Positions 15,057 to 15,108 of a stretch of DNA of 15,108 nt are shown in pieces. The notes under the pieces were generated by a model, which was given only the letters and a program-made list of their open reading frames with translations, ran no database searches and was not told where the DNA came from. The translations under genes and the position numbers were made by a program. Every line of letters begins with the position of its first letter. The stretch's first letter is position 1. The DNA comes from Enterococcus_E cecorum_C (GTDB lineage Bacteria; Bacillota; Bacilli; Lactobacillales; Enterococcaceae), in assembly GCF_052119425.1 (NCBI RefSeq), contig NZ_JBQKFH010000047.1:1-15108 (forward strand), read 5' to 3'.

Positions 15057-15108
15057 ATGGCTAAATACAGTTATGAACTAAAAAAGAAAGTTGTTAATGC
15101 ATACTTAG
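15057..15108 (+). CDS. IS3-family transposase OrfA, N-terminal start only
   Basis: An ATG at 15057, behind GGAGG, opens MAKYSYELKKKVVNAYL and runs off the window. This is the usual start of IS3-family (IS150 group) OrfA helix-turn-helix proteins, which bind the IS ends and are fused to OrfB by frameshifting to make the full transposase. Only 17 codons are visible, so the identification depends on this peptide together with the IS-like end just upstream. Confidence 0.75.
   Translation, partial: MAKYSYELKKKVVNAYL

Larger units (their letters stand above)
15000..15108 (+). mobile_element. Left end of an IS3-family element (IS150-like), inserted in the GH1 gene
   Basis: The element begins TGTACCGACCCCCAAAAG, with the 5'-TG start typical of IS3-family ends, at the exact point where GH1 homology stops. 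It continues past the window. Its end differs from the element at the left edge of the window, so the two are different insertion sequences. Confidence 0.75.

Noticed and set aside
1..15108. Composite transposon bounded by two copies of one IS
   Set aside because: The visible right end of the left element and left end of the right element differ in sequence, so they do not look like the same IS; full elements outside the window would be needed to revisit this.

Overview
The window looks like a low-GC Lactobacillales chromosome, most likely Enterococcus. This is inferred from the AT-rich genes, strong GGAGG-type ribosome binding sites, CcpA (cre)-like boxes, PTS genes and IS3-family insertion sequences; no single marker fixes the species. 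It is a carbohydrate-uptake island of about 15 kb with an insertion sequence at each edge. The last codons of an IS3-family transposase sit at the left edge. A second, different IS3-family element begins at about 15000 and has cut a glycosidase gene.

Region 1 (132-1589) holds an intact GH1 6-phospho-beta-glucosidase with its own extended -10 promoter and cre box. Region 2 (1820-8135) is a peptidoglycan-sugar salvage locus. A minus-strand operon runs murQ - anmK - PTS EIIC - sugar kinase - mupG, and the RpiR-type regulator murR is divergent on the plus strand. The shared 125-bp intergenic region carries two identical palindromic boxes, one covering the -35 of a near-perfect murQ promoter. The inferred pathway is as follows. 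The EIIC, with EIIA/EIIB proteins made elsewhere, imports a MurNAc-containing sugar as a 6-phosphate. MupG splits MurNAc-6P-GlcNAc. AnmK turns anhydroMurNAc into MurNAc-6P. MurQ converts MurNAc-6P to GlcNAc-6P plus lactate. The kinase should phosphorylate the freed GlcNAc, but its gene has an in-frame TAA about one third of the way in, so this strain may have a leak in the pathway.

Region 3 (8321-13948, minus strand) is a second PTS operon: a PRD regulator carrying its own EIIB-like and EIIA domains, a free EIIB, an ascorbate-family (UlaA/SgaT) EIIC and a full-length transketolase. There is no separate EIIA, and none of the UlaD/E/F ascorbate catabolic enzymes is present. The substrate is therefore probably not simply ascorbate; a sugar feeding the pentose phosphate pathway fits better. 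A 22-bp palindrome, a cre-like box and a promoter lie just upstream.

Region 4 (14079-15108) is decayed DNA. It holds a strong terminator, a roughly 60-70 residue remnant of a succinate-semialdehyde-type aldehyde dehydrogenase, another hairpin, and the C-terminal third of a second GH1 gene related to the first, broken at the left end of the incoming IS. No tRNA, rRNA, CRISPR array or known riboswitch was seen. No gene-free stretch exceeds 300 bases.
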